From Rhodovulum imhoffii (lineage in GTDB: Bacteria; Pseudomonadota; Alphaproteobacteria; Rhodobacterales; Rhodobacteraceae): a DNA stretch of 64,000 bases. The notes beneath the pieces are model-generated. The model was not told the origin of the DNA, ran no database searches, and worked only from the letters and a program-made list of their open reading frames with translations. The first letter of the stretch is position 1. Every line of letters begins with the position of its first letter. Location: NCBI RefSeq assembly GCF_003046545.1, contig NZ_QAAA01000001.1:186001-250000 (forward strand), in the 5' to 3' direction. A program made the translations under genes and the position numbers. This document shows positions 37,753 through 46,917 of the stretch, one piece after another.

Positions 37753-38766
37753 ATGGCTGGCAAACCTTCCCTGCTCAGATCCGGGTCCGCCGTGCCGCTG
37801 GCGCTGGGCGGGGGCGTGGCGTTTTTGTTTGTGGCCTCGCTTCTGGTCGGGCCAGCGGGGCTGCGGGTGGACCAAAGCCTGACGGCGCTGATATCCGGAC
37901 AGGGGGATGCCGCCGTTCTGGTGATGCGCGAAATCCGCCTGCCGCGTGCCATTCTCGCGGTCCTGGTGGGGGCAAGCCTGGGGCTTTCGGGGGCGGCGCT
38001 GCAAGGGTATCTGCGCAACCCGCTGGCGGAGCCGGGCCTGATCGGCGTTTCTGCCTCGGCGGCGCTGGGCGCGGTTCTGGCGCTGCAAACCGGGCTCGCA
38101 GCCAGTTTCGTGCTGGCCTTGCCCTTGATGGCGCTTGCCGGGGCGTTGGGGGCGGTGCTGTTGCTGGTGCTTTTGGCGGGTCCGCGCGGGGGGGCGTTCA
38201 CGCTGATCCTTGCGGGGATTGCCCTCTCGGCGCTGGCGGGTGCGCTGACGTCTTTGGTGCTGAACCTTTCGCCCAATCCCTATGCCGCTTCGGAAATCGT
38301 ATTCTGGATGATGGGGTCCCTTGCGGACCGGTCCTTTACCCATGTCTGGCTGGCGCTGCCGCTGACGCTTTTGGGCTGGTCGCTGTTGCTGCCGCTGGGG
38401 CGTGGGCTGGAGGCGCTGACCCTTGGGGAGGATGCGGCGGAGGCGCTTGGCGTCCGTCTGACCCGCCTGCGGCTGCGGATGGTGCTTGGGGTCTCGGCTT
38501 GCGTCGGGGCGGGGGTGGCGGTGGCCGGGGCGATCGGCTTTGTCGGGCTGATCGTACCGCATGTGCTGCGTCCGCTGGTGGGGGCACGTCCGGGGCGGCT
38601 TCTGGGGGTCTCGGCGTTGGGGGGGGCGGCGCTTTTGCTGGCCGCCGACCTGGCCGTGCGCCTGATTGTGCCGGAGCGGGATCTGAAGCTGGGCGTTTTG
38701 ACGGCGCTTCTGGGGGCCCCGCTTTTCCTGCACCTGATCTTTAGAACCCGGGTGAGGGCGGAATGA
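37753..38766 (+). CDS. btuC: cobalamin ABC transporter permease (FecCD/BtuC family)
   Basis: A 337-residue permease with about ten helices. Family segments are RLPRAILAVLVGASLGLSGA near residue 62, YLRNPLAEPGLIGVSASAAL (coupling region), and AGAIGFVGLIVPHVLRPLVG near residue 257. It is the first gene after the riboswitch, with AGGGGG before its ATG, which supports vitamin B12 rather than siderophore uptake. The stop overlaps btuD. Confidence 0.87.
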   Translation: MAGKPSLLRSGSAVPLALGGGVAFLFVASLLVGPAGLRVDQSLTALISGQGDAAVLVMREIRLPRAILAVLVGASLGLSGAALQGYLRNPLAEPGLIGVSASAALGAVLALQTGLAASFVLALPLMALAGALGAVLLLVLLAGPRGGAFTLILAGIALSALAGALTSLVLNLSPNPYAASEIVFWMMGSLADRSFTHVWLALPLTLLGWSLLLPLGRGLEALTLGEDAAEALGVRLTRLRLRMVLGVSACVGAGVAVAGAIGFVGLIVPHVLRPLVGARPGRLLGVSALGGAALLLAADLAVRLIVPERDLKLGVLTALLGAPLFLHLIFRTRVRAE

Positions 38767-39521
38767 CCGTTCTGGAGCTTTCCGATCTTTCCGTCCGGCG
38801 GCAGGCACGCGAGGTGCTGAGCGGTATCAGCGTGACGCTGCGTCCGGGGGAGTGCGTGGGCCTTGTCGGTCCGAATGGTGCTGGCAAGACGACGCTGATG
38901 CGCGCGGCGCTGGGATTGTTGCCGCATGAGGGGCGTTCCAGCCTTGCGATTCTGCCGCAGCACACGCGCGCGCGCACCGCAGCATGGCTGCCCCAGATGC
39001 GGGAAATCGCCTGGCCCGTCAGCGTGGAAACCGTGGTCGGGCTGGGGCGCACGCCGCATTTTCGCACCCGCCCCGCTGCGCAGGACAGGGCGGCGGTTGC
39101 GGATGCTCTGGCGCGGATGGGTCTGGCCGCCTACGCCGAACGAACCGCGCTCCGCCTTTCGGGGGGGGAGCAGGCGCGGGTTCTGATCGCCCGTGCATTG
39201 GCGCAGGAGGCCCCGGTTCTGTTGGCCGATGAACCGATTGCCGGGCTCGACCCGGCCCATCAGTTGTCGACGATGCGGATTTTTGCCGATCTCGCGGGCG
39301 AGGGGCGCGTGGTTTTGGTTTCACTGCACGATCTCGGCCTTGCGGCGCGGTTCTGCACACGGCTTTTGCTGCTTTCTGGCGGGCGGCTGGTGGCCGATGG
39401 GCCGCCGGGGGCGGTCCTGACCCCGCAAAACCTTGCGCATGTGTTCGGGGTGCGCGCCTTCATGGCGGAAACTCCGGACGGACCTGTGTTTCAGCCCCTG
39501 GAGGTGGTGGAAATTGATTGA
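38763..39521 (+). CDS. btuD: cobalamin ABC transporter ATP-binding protein
   Basis: A 252-residue ATPase with GPNGAGKTTLMRAALG near residue 37, signature RLSGGEQARVLIARALAQ, Walker B VLLADEPIAGLD and H-loop SLHDLGLAARFC. It pairs with the preceding permease. No periplasmic binding protein (BtuF) is present in this operon. The 3' end overlaps exbB by 8 bases. Confidence 0.87.
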   Translation: MTVLELSDLSVRRQAREVLSGISVTLRPGECVGLVGPNGAGKTTLMRAALGLLPHEGRSSLAILPQHTRARTAAWLPQMREIAWPVSVETVVGLGRTPHFRTRPAAQDRAAVADALARMGLAAYAERTALRLSGGEQARVLIARALAQEAPVLLADEPIAGLDPAHQLSTMRIFADLAGEGRVVLVSLHDLGLAARFCTRLLLLSGGRLVADGPPGAVLTPQNLAHVFGVRAFMAETPDGPVFQPLEVVEID

Positions 39522-40119
39522 GTTCTTGCATCAGGGCGGCCCGGTTCTGTGGGGGATTGCCGGCCTTTCGGTCATTACGCTGACGCTGATCATATGGAAG
39601 CTTTGGCGCCTTCTGCTTTGTGGGGCCTGGGCGGGGGGGGGCGCGGAACGCGCGGTTGCGCTTTGGCAGGCGGGGCAGGCGGATGCGGCGCAACAGGCGG
39701 TTGCGGGCCGGGCGGGGATGCGGGCACGTCTGGTGCGTGCGGCTGTCACGGCGCGGCAGACGCGGCCCGAGGCAAAGGCGCGGGAGGAAACGACCCGCGT
39801 TGCCCGTGCCCTGCTGGCCGAGGCCCGCACCGGCCTGCGCGCACTGGAGGTCATCGCGACGGTTGCGCCCCTTCTTGGCCTTCTGGGTACCGTTCTTGGC
39901 ATGATAGAGGCCTTTCGTGTGCTGGAAGCTTCAGGCGCACGGGCCGATCCGTCCGCGCTTGCGGGGGGGATATGGGAAGCCCTGCTGACCACAGCGGCGG
40001 GGATGGCTGTTGCGATTCCCGCCGCGCTGGCGCTGAGCTGGTTCGAGTCGGTGATCGACCGGGCCGGGCATGAGATGGAAGATCTCGCCACCCGGATCTT
40101 TCTGGGCGGAGAGGCGTGA
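39514..40119 (+). CDS. exbB: MotA/TolQ/ExbB proton channel family protein
   Basis: A 201-residue protein with three helices: FLHQGGPVLWGIAGLSVITL at the N-terminus, then ALEVIATVAPLLGLLGTVLG near residue 110, and GIWEALLTTAAGMAVAIPAA near 153. The last two carry the channel residues of the family. The start is a TTG at 39514, supported by GGAGG (39500-39504). With ExbD and TonB it would energise an outer-membrane receptor from the proton gradient. Confidence 0.85.
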   Translation: MIEFLHQGGPVLWGIAGLSVITLTLIIWKLWRLLLCGAWAGGGAERAVALWQAGQADAAQQAVAGRAGMRARLVRAAVTARQTRPEAKAREETTRVARALLAEARTGLRALEVIATVAPLLGLLGTVLGMIEAFRVLEASGARADPSALAGGIWEALLTTAAGMAVAIPAALALSWFESVIDRAGHEMEDLATRIFLGGEA

Positions 40120-40505
40120 TGTTCAGTTTTGTCATGCCGCGTCCGCCCCGCCGGTCGAGCCTGACGCCGATGATCGATGTGGTGTTCCTGTTGCTGGTGT
40201 TTTTCATGCTTGCGGCGCGGTTCGGTATGGAAACCGGGCTGGAGATACGCCTGTCCGGGGCGCCGGGGCCGTGGCAAGGTCCGCCCCGGCTGGTTTCGGT
40301 TCTGCCCAGGGGGGTGGAACTGAACGGCGTTCCGGTCGGGGCGGAGGCCTTGCCGGGCGCGCTTGACGACCTGACCGGCAGCCGAGCCGACACGGTGGTC
40401 TTGCGCCCTGCGCCGGGTGTGGATGTGCAGCGGTTGGTGACAGTGATGGCGGCCTTGTCCGGGGCCGGGTTCACCGGGCTCGCGGTCATGGAGGGGGCAC
40501 GATGA
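40119..40505 (+). CDS. exbD: ExbD/TolR family protein (first copy)
   Basis: A 128-residue protein with an Arg-rich cytoplasmic start (PRPPRRSSLTPMIDVVF), where the Asp of PMIDVVFLLLVFF is the proton-carrying residue of the single helix, then a periplasmic domain. ATG 40119 shares a base with the exbB stop. Two consecutive ExbD proteins imply a heteromeric stator. Confidence 0.85.
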   Translation: MFSFVMPRPPRRSSLTPMIDVVFLLLVFFMLAARFGMETGLEIRLSGAPGPWQGPPRLVSVLPRGVELNGVPVGAEALPGALDDLTGSRADTVVLRPAPGVDVQRLVTVMAALSGAGFTGLAVMEGAR

Positions 40506-40870
40506 TGAAATTTACTCAGCCCCGCCCGCGCCGTGTGGCGGAAAGCGTTGTGCCGATGATTAACGTCGTGTTCCTGTTGCTGATCTTTTTCCTGATGAGC
40601 GCGCAGATCGCCCCCCCCGATATGGGGCAGGTTTCGCCCCCCGAAGGGCCGGGGGAGAATCTGCCCGAGGCAGGCGATGTCCTGGTCGTGGATGCGTCCG
40701 GTCGCATGACGTATGGCCCGCTACAGGGGGACGCGGCGCTGGCCGCTCTTGAGGGGGGGGTGATCTTGCGCGCCGATGCGGCCTTGCCCGCGCAGGATCT
40801 GGCACGTCTTCTGGCACGCCTGGCCGCGGCGGGGCATGGAGACCTGCGCCTTGTGACGGTGACCCCATGA
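40502..40870 (+). CDS. ExbD/TolR family protein (second copy)
   Basis: A 122-residue paralogue of the preceding gene: PRPRRVAESVVPMINVVFLL. In the helix the conserved Asp of PM(I/L)D is Asn (PMIN), so the usual proton-carrying acid is absent in this copy. Periplasmic domain (about 45-122) is similar in size to the first. Overlaps its neighbours by four bases on each side. Confidence 0.83.
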   Translation: MMKFTQPRPRRVAESVVPMINVVFLLLIFFLMSAQIAPPDMGQVSPPEGPGENLPEAGDVLVVDASGRMTYGPLQGDAALAALEGGVILRADAALPAQDLARLLARLAAAGHGDLRLVTVTP

Positions 40871-41649
40871 GGACTGTTGCCGAGATCGTGCTGATCCTGC
40901 CGGTTGCCGCCGGGTTGCACATGGCGGCGTTTGGGTTGGCGGGGACGCCGGGGGGGGGAGCGCGCGGGGGGGAACGGGGGGAAAGTGTTCTATCGCTGGC
41001 CGCCGTGACACCTGGACTGCGGCAGCTTGCCGAAAGTTGGGAAACCGCACCCCCTGTTCGGGCAGATCCGCCGGCCATGCGTGTCCCGGCTGTGGCGGAT
41101 GTGGCGCCGATGCCTCAAACGGGGAGTGCCCGTCCGAAAACGGCAGAACCGGTCGTCCTCGCGCCCGGGCAGCCAGACACCACGCCGCAGATTGCACCGC
41201 CTTTGCGGGCGAAACCCGCCCCCGTCAGGCCGCAGGCCGGGCAGGTCGCGCGTGGGACGGGCGGTGCGCCCAGGGCCGCCCTTGCCACGCCCGCCCCGCA
41301 GGCAGGGTTGTCGCCCGGACAAGAGAAAAGTCTGCGTGTCGATTGGGGCCGGGCGATTCTGACCCGGGTCAGCCGCAGCCATCGTTATCCGCAGGGTGCG
41401 GTACGGGATCGCATGCAGGGGCGCGCGTTGGTGGAACTGGTGGTGGCCCGCGATGGCCGGCTGGTGTCCGTGCGCCTGGTGCAAAGCACGGGGGCGGCGG
41501 TGCTGGACAAGGCCGCGCTTGCGGCGGTGCGCGGTGCGGGGCGTTTTCCGCCCGCGCCCAAAGGGCTGACGCAGGGGCGTTACAGTTTTACGATTCCGCT
41601 TCGGTTTGCCCCGCCGCGCCAGGCGGGCGGATCAGCGGCCCGGCCCTGA
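40867..41649 (+). CDS. tonB: TonB family energy-transducing protein
   Basis: A 260-residue protein. The N-terminal helix (VAEIVLILPVAAGLHMAAFG) anchors it. A long Pro/Ala-rich stretch (about residues 50-150) would span the periplasm. The C-terminal TonB domain is seen as SRSHRYPQGAVRDRMQGRAL, VELVVARDGRLVSVRLVQST and a TIPLRF ending. It transmits energy to a TonB-dependent receptor, here presumably BtuB encoded elsewhere. The last 62 bases are antisense to the end of fdsD. Confidence 0.85.
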   Translation: MRTVAEIVLILPVAAGLHMAAFGLAGTPGGGARGGERGESVLSLAAVTPGLRQLAESWETAPPVRADPPAMRVPAVADVAPMPQTGSARPKTAEPVVLAPGQPDTTPQIAPPLRAKPAPVRPQAGQVARGTGGAPRAALATPAPQAGLSPGQEKSLRVDWGRAILTRVSRSHRYPQGAVRDRMQGRALVELVVARDGRLVSVRLVQSTGAAVLDKAALAAVRGAGRFPPAPKGLTQGRYSFTIPLRFAPPRQAGGSAARP

Positions 41650-41830
41650 GAACTGCGGGCGGCAGGCGGCTGTCCTGGGTTTCGACCAGGCTCAGCAACG
41701 TTCCGCGCATCTGTGGAGGCCAGAAATCATTGATATGGCCGGCAACGGCCCTGGCCTGTGCGTCAGGCGATAAATGGGCGAAGGCGTCCACGATCTGCCC
41801 GGCCATGCGAATGAGCTTTTCAGACGACAT
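41588..41830 (-). CDS. fdsD: formate dehydrogenase delta subunit
   Basis: An 80-residue protein with the delta-subunit pattern EKLIRMAGQIVDAFAHLSPD, then VAGHINDFWPPQMR. FdsD is a small protein needed for assembly of NAD-linked Mo formate dehydrogenase. Start at 41830 overlaps the fdhD-like gene by 11 bases; the 3' end runs 62 bases into tonB on the opposite strand. Confidence 0.87.
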   Translation of the reverse strand: MSSEKLIRMAGQIVDAFAHLSPDAQARAVAGHINDFWPPQMRGTLLSLVETQDSRLPPAVLRAGPLIRPPGAAGQTEAES

Positions 41831-42572
41831 GACTTGCCCCTCCCGAGATTCGCTCTGGGTGTGTGAAGACCTCAAGCGTGCCGTTCGCGCGGCAGGCAAG
41901 GGTCAGGCCGCAGGCCTGTGCCACGCTGACGGCCAGTGCCGTGGGGCGGGAGATCGACACCAGAACCGGTGCGCGGGCCAGAACCGCCTTTTGCACCATT
42001 TCGATCGAGACCCGGCTGCTGAGCAGCACCGCGCCTTCTGCGCAGGTCTGCCCGACCCGGGCGCGGGCGCGGGCGCCGATCAGCTTGTCCAGCGCGTTGT
42101 GGCGGCCGATATCCTCGCGCAGCAAGAATGTGCCGGACGCGTGAAAGGCCGCCGCGTGGGTCGCACGGGTAGAGGTATGGAGCGGTTGGAAGCGGCGCAT
42201 GCTGTTCAGCGCGTGCATCAGGGCGGATCTGTCGAACCTCGTGTCGCCGGAAAGGGCCGGCAATGGGCGCAGGGCGGCTTCGAGACTTTCCACCCCGCAC
42301 AGGCCGCAGCCCACAGGGCCGGCCATTGTGCGGCGGCGTGTGCCAAGGGTGGCCTTGGCTTCCGGCGAAAGCCACAGGCGCATCTCCACTCCCAAGGGCT
42401 GGTCGTGGCGCTCCAACCGCGTGATCTGGGCTGGTGAGGACACGATCTGCTCGGACAGGGAAAAGCCGATGGCAAAATCGGTCAGATCGCTGGGCGTGGC
42501 CATCATTACCGCCTGCGTCGTTCCGTCATAGACCAGTGCGACGGGGGTTTCCTCGGCCAGCGCGCGCGTCAC
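41820..42572 (-). CDS. fdhD: formate dehydrogenase sulfurtransferase/chaperone (FdhD family)
   Basis: A 250-residue FdhD-fold protein that hands sulfur to the molybdenum cofactor before insertion in FdsA. The flexible loop with the CxxC pair reads GPVGCGLCGVES near residue 87; DIGRHNALDKLIGA near residue 155 and SSRVSIEMVQKAV are family blocks. It occupies the place of fdsC in the Rhodobacter capsulatus fdsGBACD operon. It overlaps fdsA by four bases. Confidence 0.92.
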   Translation of the reverse strand: MTRALAEETPVALVYDGTTQAVMMATPSDLTDFAIGFSLSEQIVSSPAQITRLERHDQPLGVEMRLWLSPEAKATLGTRRRTMAGPVGCGLCGVESLEAALRPLPALSGDTRFDRSALMHALNSMRRFQPLHTSTRATHAAAFHASGTFLLREDIGRHNALDKLIGARARARVGQTCAEGAVLLSSRVSIEMVQKAVLARAPVLVSISRPTALAVSVAQACGLTLACRANGTLEVFTHPERISGGASHVV

Positions 42573-45412
42573 TGGCCGGGTTCCAGCATCTTGCGTAGGC
42601 CGGCACTTTCCCTGTCATAGCGGCGCTGCCAGTCGCTGGGGCCGTTGGCTGGACGGACCTGCACGGCGGTCACCTTGTATTCGGGGCAATTGGTGGCCCA
42701 ATCGGAATTGTCGGTGGTCACCACGTTGGTCTGGGTCTGCGGGTGGTGGAAGGTGGTATAGACCACTCCTGGCGCGATGCGATCGCTCAGCGTTGCCCGC
42801 AGGGTGGTTTCGCCGCTGCGCGAGGCCAGGTTCACCAGCATACCTTCCGAGATACCTCTCTGTTCCGCGTCGTGGGGGTGAATCTCAAGCACATCTTCGT
42901 CATGCCAGGCGGTATTGGCGGTGCGTCGCGTCTGGGCGCCGACATTGTACTGTGTCAGCACCCGGCCCGTGGTCAGGAGAAGCGGAAAGCGCGGGCCGGT
43001 CCGTTCATCCGTGGGAATATATTCGGTGACCATGAAGTGCCCGCTTCCGCCTGCAAACCCGGCTTCGTGCATCACCGGCGTACCCAGGGGAGCATCGGCG
43101 TTGCAGGGCCACTGGAGAGAGCCTTCGCGCTCCAACAGGTCATAGCTGACACCGGCAAAGGCCGGAACGCTTGCGGCGATCTCGTCCATGATCTCGCTGG
43201 GGTGGGTATAGGCCCAGCCCGCGCCCATCGCGTTGGCCAGCGCCTGTGTGGCCTGCCAGTCCGCCAACCCGCCCTTCGGTGCCATCGCCCGGCGTATGCG
43301 GTTGATGCGGCGCTCGGCGTTGGTAAAGGTGCCGTCCTTTTCGAGAAAGCTCGCGCCGGGAAGGAACACATGGGCATAGTTCGCGGTCTCGTTCAGGAAC
43401 AGGTCGTGGACGATGACACACTCCATCGCGGCCAGCGCCTCCGCTACGTGGGAGGTGTCCGGATCCGATTGCAGGATATCCTCGCCCTGAATGTAGATCC
43501 CCTTGAACTCCCCTGCACGTGCCGCGTCCAGCATGTTGGGCAGGCGCAGGCCGGGTTCATCGGAGAGCGAAACCTGCCAGAGCCGCTCGTAGGTTTCCCG
43601 TGCGGTGCGGTCGCGCACATGGCGATAGCCGGGAAGTTCGTGCGGAAAGCTGCCCATGTCGCAACTGCCCTGCACGTTGTTCTGGCCGCGCAGGGGGTTA
43701 ACCCCCACGCCGGGACGCCCGATATTTCCGGTTGCCATGGCGAGGTTGGCAATCGCCATCACTGTGGTTGATCCTTGTGCATGCTCTGTTACGCCCAGAC
43801 CGTAATAGATCGCCGCGTTGCCATTGGCATAGGCGCGGGCGGCGGCGCGCAGGTCTGCCGCAGGCACGCCCGTCAACTGCGCGGTCGCCTCGGGGGCGTG
43901 GCGGGGTTCGCGCACGAAGGCGGCCCAGTCGGCATAACTCTCGCCATCGCAGCGGGTCCGCACGAAGGCTTCATCGGTCAGGTCTTCGGTCACCAGAACA
44001 TGTGCGAGCGAGGTCAGGACGGCGACGTTCGTCCCCGGTCTCAGGGCAAGGTGATAGGCCGCGTCGATATGGGGGCTGCGGACCATGTCGATCCGTCGCG
44101 GGTCGATCACGATCAGGGTTGCGCCCTGACGCAGCCGCCGCTTCAGCCGGCTGGCGAAAACCGGGTGTCCGTCGGTTGGATTGGCACCGATCAGCATGAC
44201 CACGTCGGCGTGTTCGATGCTGTCGAAATCCTGTGTGCCGGCCGAAGTGCCGAAAGCCGTTTTCAACCCATAACCGGTCGGGGCGTGGCAAACCCGCGCG
44301 CAGGTGTCCACGTTGTTGGTCGCAAAGACCGCCCGCACGAGCTTTTGCACAAGATAGGTTTCCTCGTTCGTGCAGCGCGAAGAGGTCAGCCCGCCCAACG
44401 ATTGTGCCCCGTAAGCGCTCCGGATGCGGGTCAGCCGCGCGGCGGCGAAGGAAAGGGCCTCATCCCAGCCGACCTTGCGCCACGGGTCGCTGACGGTCTC
44501 GCGGATCATTGGGTCCAGAATGCGGTCGGGGTGGGTGGCGTAGCCAAGGGCGAAACGGCCCTTGACGCAACTGTGGCCGCGATTGGCCTTTCCATCCTTC
44601 GCGGGCACCATACGTACCAGGGTGTCGCCCTTCATCTCGGCCCGGAAGGAACAGCCGACCCCGCAATAGGCACAGGTGGTCAGGACGGTATGATCCGGCA
44701 GCCCTTGTTCGATAACCTCGTTTTCCATCAGCGTTGCGGTGGGGCAGGCCTGTACGCAGGCGCCACAGCTGACACATTCGGAGGACAGGAAGTTCGGCCC
44801 GCCCGTTGCGACGCGGCTGTCGAAACCACGCCCGGTGATCGTCAGGGCAAAGCTGCCCTGGATTTCCGCGCAGGCACGCACGCAGCGGGAGCATACGATA
44901 CATTTCGACGGGTCATAGGTGAAATAGGGGTTTGAGCAATCGGGGGCCTGATAGCGCGGGCTTTCCGGTGTCGTATGGGAGGCGCCCGGCGCATACCGCA
45001 CCTCGCGCAGACCGACGGTTCCGGCCATGTCCTGCAACTCGCAATCGCCGTTCGCCGAACAGGTCAGGCAGTCCAGCGAGTGGTCGGAGATGTAAAGCTC
45101 CATCACGTTGCGGCGCAAATGGGCAAGACGCTTTGTCTGGGTGCGCACCTGCATGCCCTCGGCCACGGGCGTGGTACAGGAGGCGGGCGTGCCGCGCCGC
45201 CCCTCGATTTCGACCAGGCAGAGGCGGCAGGAGCCGAACGGCTCCAGCCGGTCGGTCGCGCAGAGCCGGGGGATGTTGATGCCCGCCAATGCCGCCGCCC
45301 GCAGGATGGGGGTGCCTTCGGGCGCCGATACGGGCAGGCCGTCGATCGTCAGTCTTACGAAGGAGCCGCAGGTCGGGGGTGTGCCGAGGTCCGGCTCTTT
45401 GCGGGGGGTCAT
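42569..45412 (-). CDS. fdsA: NAD-dependent molybdenum formate dehydrogenase, catalytic alpha subunit
   Basis: A 947-residue enzyme oxidising formate to CO2. The NuoG-like N-terminus has a [2Fe-2S] site (FGSCRLCLVE), HSLDCLTCSANGDCELQD, and two [4Fe-4S] motifs (CIVCSRCVRACAE, CVSCGACVQACPT). The molybdopterin part begins with CAYCGVGCSF. The metal-ligand position is Cys in CARVCHAPTGYG, with the following His needed for catalysis; no selenocysteine codon is involved. The C-terminal domain carries the second pterin site (MLVNLASRSGE ...). The start at 45412 gives TPRKEPDLGTPPTCGSF; the frame upstream to 45625 lies in fdsB. Length matches the roughly 960-residue FdsA of R. capsulatus. Confidence 0.95.
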   Translation of the reverse strand: MTPRKEPDLGTPPTCGSFVRLTIDGLPVSAPEGTPILRAAALAGINIPRLCATDRLEPFGSCRLCLVEIEGRRGTPASCTTPVAEGMQVRTQTKRLAHLRRNVMELYISDHSLDCLTCSANGDCELQDMAGTVGLREVRYAPGASHTTPESPRYQAPDCSNPYFTYDPSKCIVCSRCVRACAEIQGSFALTITGRGFDSRVATGGPNFLSSECVSCGACVQACPTATLMENEVIEQGLPDHTVLTTCAYCGVGCSFRAEMKGDTLVRMVPAKDGKANRGHSCVKGRFALGYATHPDRILDPMIRETVSDPWRKVGWDEALSFAAARLTRIRSAYGAQSLGGLTSSRCTNEETYLVQKLVRAVFATNNVDTCARVCHAPTGYGLKTAFGTSAGTQDFDSIEHADVVMLIGANPTDGHPVFASRLKRRLRQGATLIVIDPRRIDMVRSPHIDAAYHLALRPGTNVAVLTSLAHVLVTEDLTDEAFVRTRCDGESYADWAAFVREPRHAPEATAQLTGVPAADLRAAARAYANGNAAIYYGLGVTEHAQGSTTVMAIANLAMATGNIGRPGVGVNPLRGQNNVQGSCDMGSFPHELPGYRHVRDRTARETYERLWQVSLSDEPGLRLPNMLDAARAGEFKGIYIQGEDILQSDPDTSHVAEALAAMECVIVHDLFLNETANYAHVFLPGASFLEKDGTFTNAERRINRIRRAMAPKGGLADWQATQALANAMGAGWAYTHPSEIMDEIAASVPAFAGVSYDLLEREGSLQWPCNADAPLGTPVMHEAGFAGGSGHFMVTEYIPTDERTGPRFPLLLTTGRVLTQYNVGAQTRRTANTAWHDEDVLEIHPHDAEQRGISEGMLVNLASRSGETTLRATLSDRIAPGVVYTTFHHPQTQTNVVTTDNSDWATNCPEYKVTAVQVRPANGPSDWQRRYDRESAGLRKMLEPGQ

Positions 45413-46917
45413 TGGGCGGCCTCCTGCACAGGCGTGAAGTCTTCGGGGAAGTGGCGCAGGGCCGAAAGCACCGGGTAGGGGGTAAACCCGCCCAATGCGC
45501 ATAGCGAGCCTTCGCGCATGGTTTCGCACAGATCTTCGATCAGGGGCCGCGCCGCGGGGTCGCCCGCGCGCAGACGGTCGAGCGTTTCTGTCCCGCGCAC
45601 AGCCCCGATCCGGCAAGGCGTGCACTTTCCGCAGCTTTCCAGCGCGCAGAACTCCATGGCGAAGCGCGCCAGCGCCAGCATGTCGGCCGTTTCATCGAAC
45701 ACCACCATGCCCGCGTGCCCGATCAGCCCGCCCTGATCGTCGAACGCTTCATAGCACAAAGGCGTGGTAAACTTGTAGGGCGGGAAATAGGCCCCCAGAG
45801 GCCCGCCCACCTGAACGGCCTTTACCGGACGGCCGGTGGCGGTCCCGCCGGCGATGTCGGTCACAAGCTCTGCCAGTGTCATGCCGAAAGCGGTTTCGAA
45901 CAGTCCGCCCCGGCGGACATTCCCGGCAATTTGAACCGGAATCGTGCCGCGCGACCGGCCCAGTCCGAAATCACGGTAGAACCCGGCCCCCCTGGCCATG
46001 ATCGTGGGGGCTGCGGCCAGAGTCAGCACGTTGTTGACGACCGTCGGGCAGTTCAGGAAACCTGCATGCGCGGGCAGCGGGGGTTTGGCGCGCACCACGC
46101 CGCGCTTGCCCTCCATCGAATTGAGCAGCGCGGTTTCCTCGCCGCATACGTAGGCACCCGCGCCGAGGCGGATCTCAATGTCGAAGGCTCGGTTCAGCAC
46201 TCCGGCGCGGCGGGCAATTTGCAACGCCTGCGATAATGTGGCGTGGGCCTGGGGATATTCGGAGCGCAGATAAACATAACCTCGCGCCGCCCCCACGGCA
46301 CGCGCGGCGATGGCCATTCCTTCAATCAGCAAGAAGGGGTCGCCCTCGATCAGCATGCGATCGGCAAAGGTGCCGCTGTCGCCTTCGTCGGCGTTGCAAA
46401 CAATGTATTTTCGCGTCCCATTGGCCTTGTAGACGGTTTCCCATTTGATGCCGGTGGGAAAGCCCGCGCCGCCGCGCCCGCGCAGACCGCTTTCGGTAAT
46501 GTCGCGGATGATTTCTTCGGGGGAGAGACGCAGGGCGTGCTCCAGCCCGTTCAGCCCCCCGGCCGCGCGATAGGCGTCGAGATTCAGGGGGTCGTTCACG
46601 CCGCATCGGGCGAAGGTCAGCCGGGTCTGGCGGTTGAAGAACGGTATTTCATCGATTTTTCCAAGGCTTTTTGGGTGGGTGTCGAAGTTGTCCAGCAGTT
46701 CCGGGACATCTTCCGGCGCCAGAGGGCCAAAGCCGAGCCGTTCCCCCTCCTGTTCCATTTCCAGTAAAGGTTCCAGCCATGCCATCCCGCGCGATCCGGT
46801 TCGGATCAGGCGTATCTCCACCCCCCGGCGCGCGGCCTCGTCCTTGAGGGCACGGGCCACGGCATTGGCGCCAACCGCCAGCGCGGCGGCGTCCCGGGGC
46901 AGGTAGAGCGTCAGCAT
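45409..46917 (-). CDS. fdsB: NAD-dependent formate dehydrogenase beta subunit (NuoF-like)
   Basis: A 502-residue flavoprotein that reduces NAD+. It has an N-terminal thioredoxin-like extension (about 1-105), the FMN/NAD loop [16 protein letters not shown] near residue 148, NADEGDSGTFADR, and the [4Fe-4S] motif ESCGKCTPCRIG near residue 430. Together with fdsG it forms the diaphorase module, a relative of NuoE-NuoF. Overlaps fdsA (ATGA) and fdsG. Confidence 0.94.
   Translation of the reverse strand: MLTLYLPRDAAALAVGANAVARALKDEAARRGVEIRLIRTGSRGMAWLEPLLEMEQEGERLGFGPLAPEDVPELLDNFDTHPKSLGKIDEIPFFNRQTRLTFARCGVNDPLNLDAYRAAGGLNGLEHALRLSPEEIIRDITESGLRGRGGAGFPTGIKWETVYKANGTRKYIVCNADEGDSGTFADRMLIEGDPFLLIEGMAIAARAVGAARGYVYLRSEYPQAHATLSQALQIARRAGVLNRAFDIEIRLGAGAYVCGEETALLNSMEGKRGVVRAKPPLPAHAGFLNCPTVVNNVLTLAAAPTIMARGAGFYRDFGLGRSRGTIPVQIAGNVRRGGLFETAFGMTLAELVTDIAGGTATGRPVKAVQVGGPLGAYFPPYKFTTPLCYEAFDDQGGLIGHAGMVVFDETADMLALARFAMEFCALESCGKCTPCRIGAVRGTETLDRLRAGDPAARPLIEDLCETMREGSLCALGGFTPYPVLSALRHFPEDFTPVQEAAQ

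Noticed and set aside
42569-45412. Possible selenocysteine in the formate dehydrogenase
   Set aside because: The metal-ligand position is encoded by a normal Cys codon and no in-frame UGA occurs.
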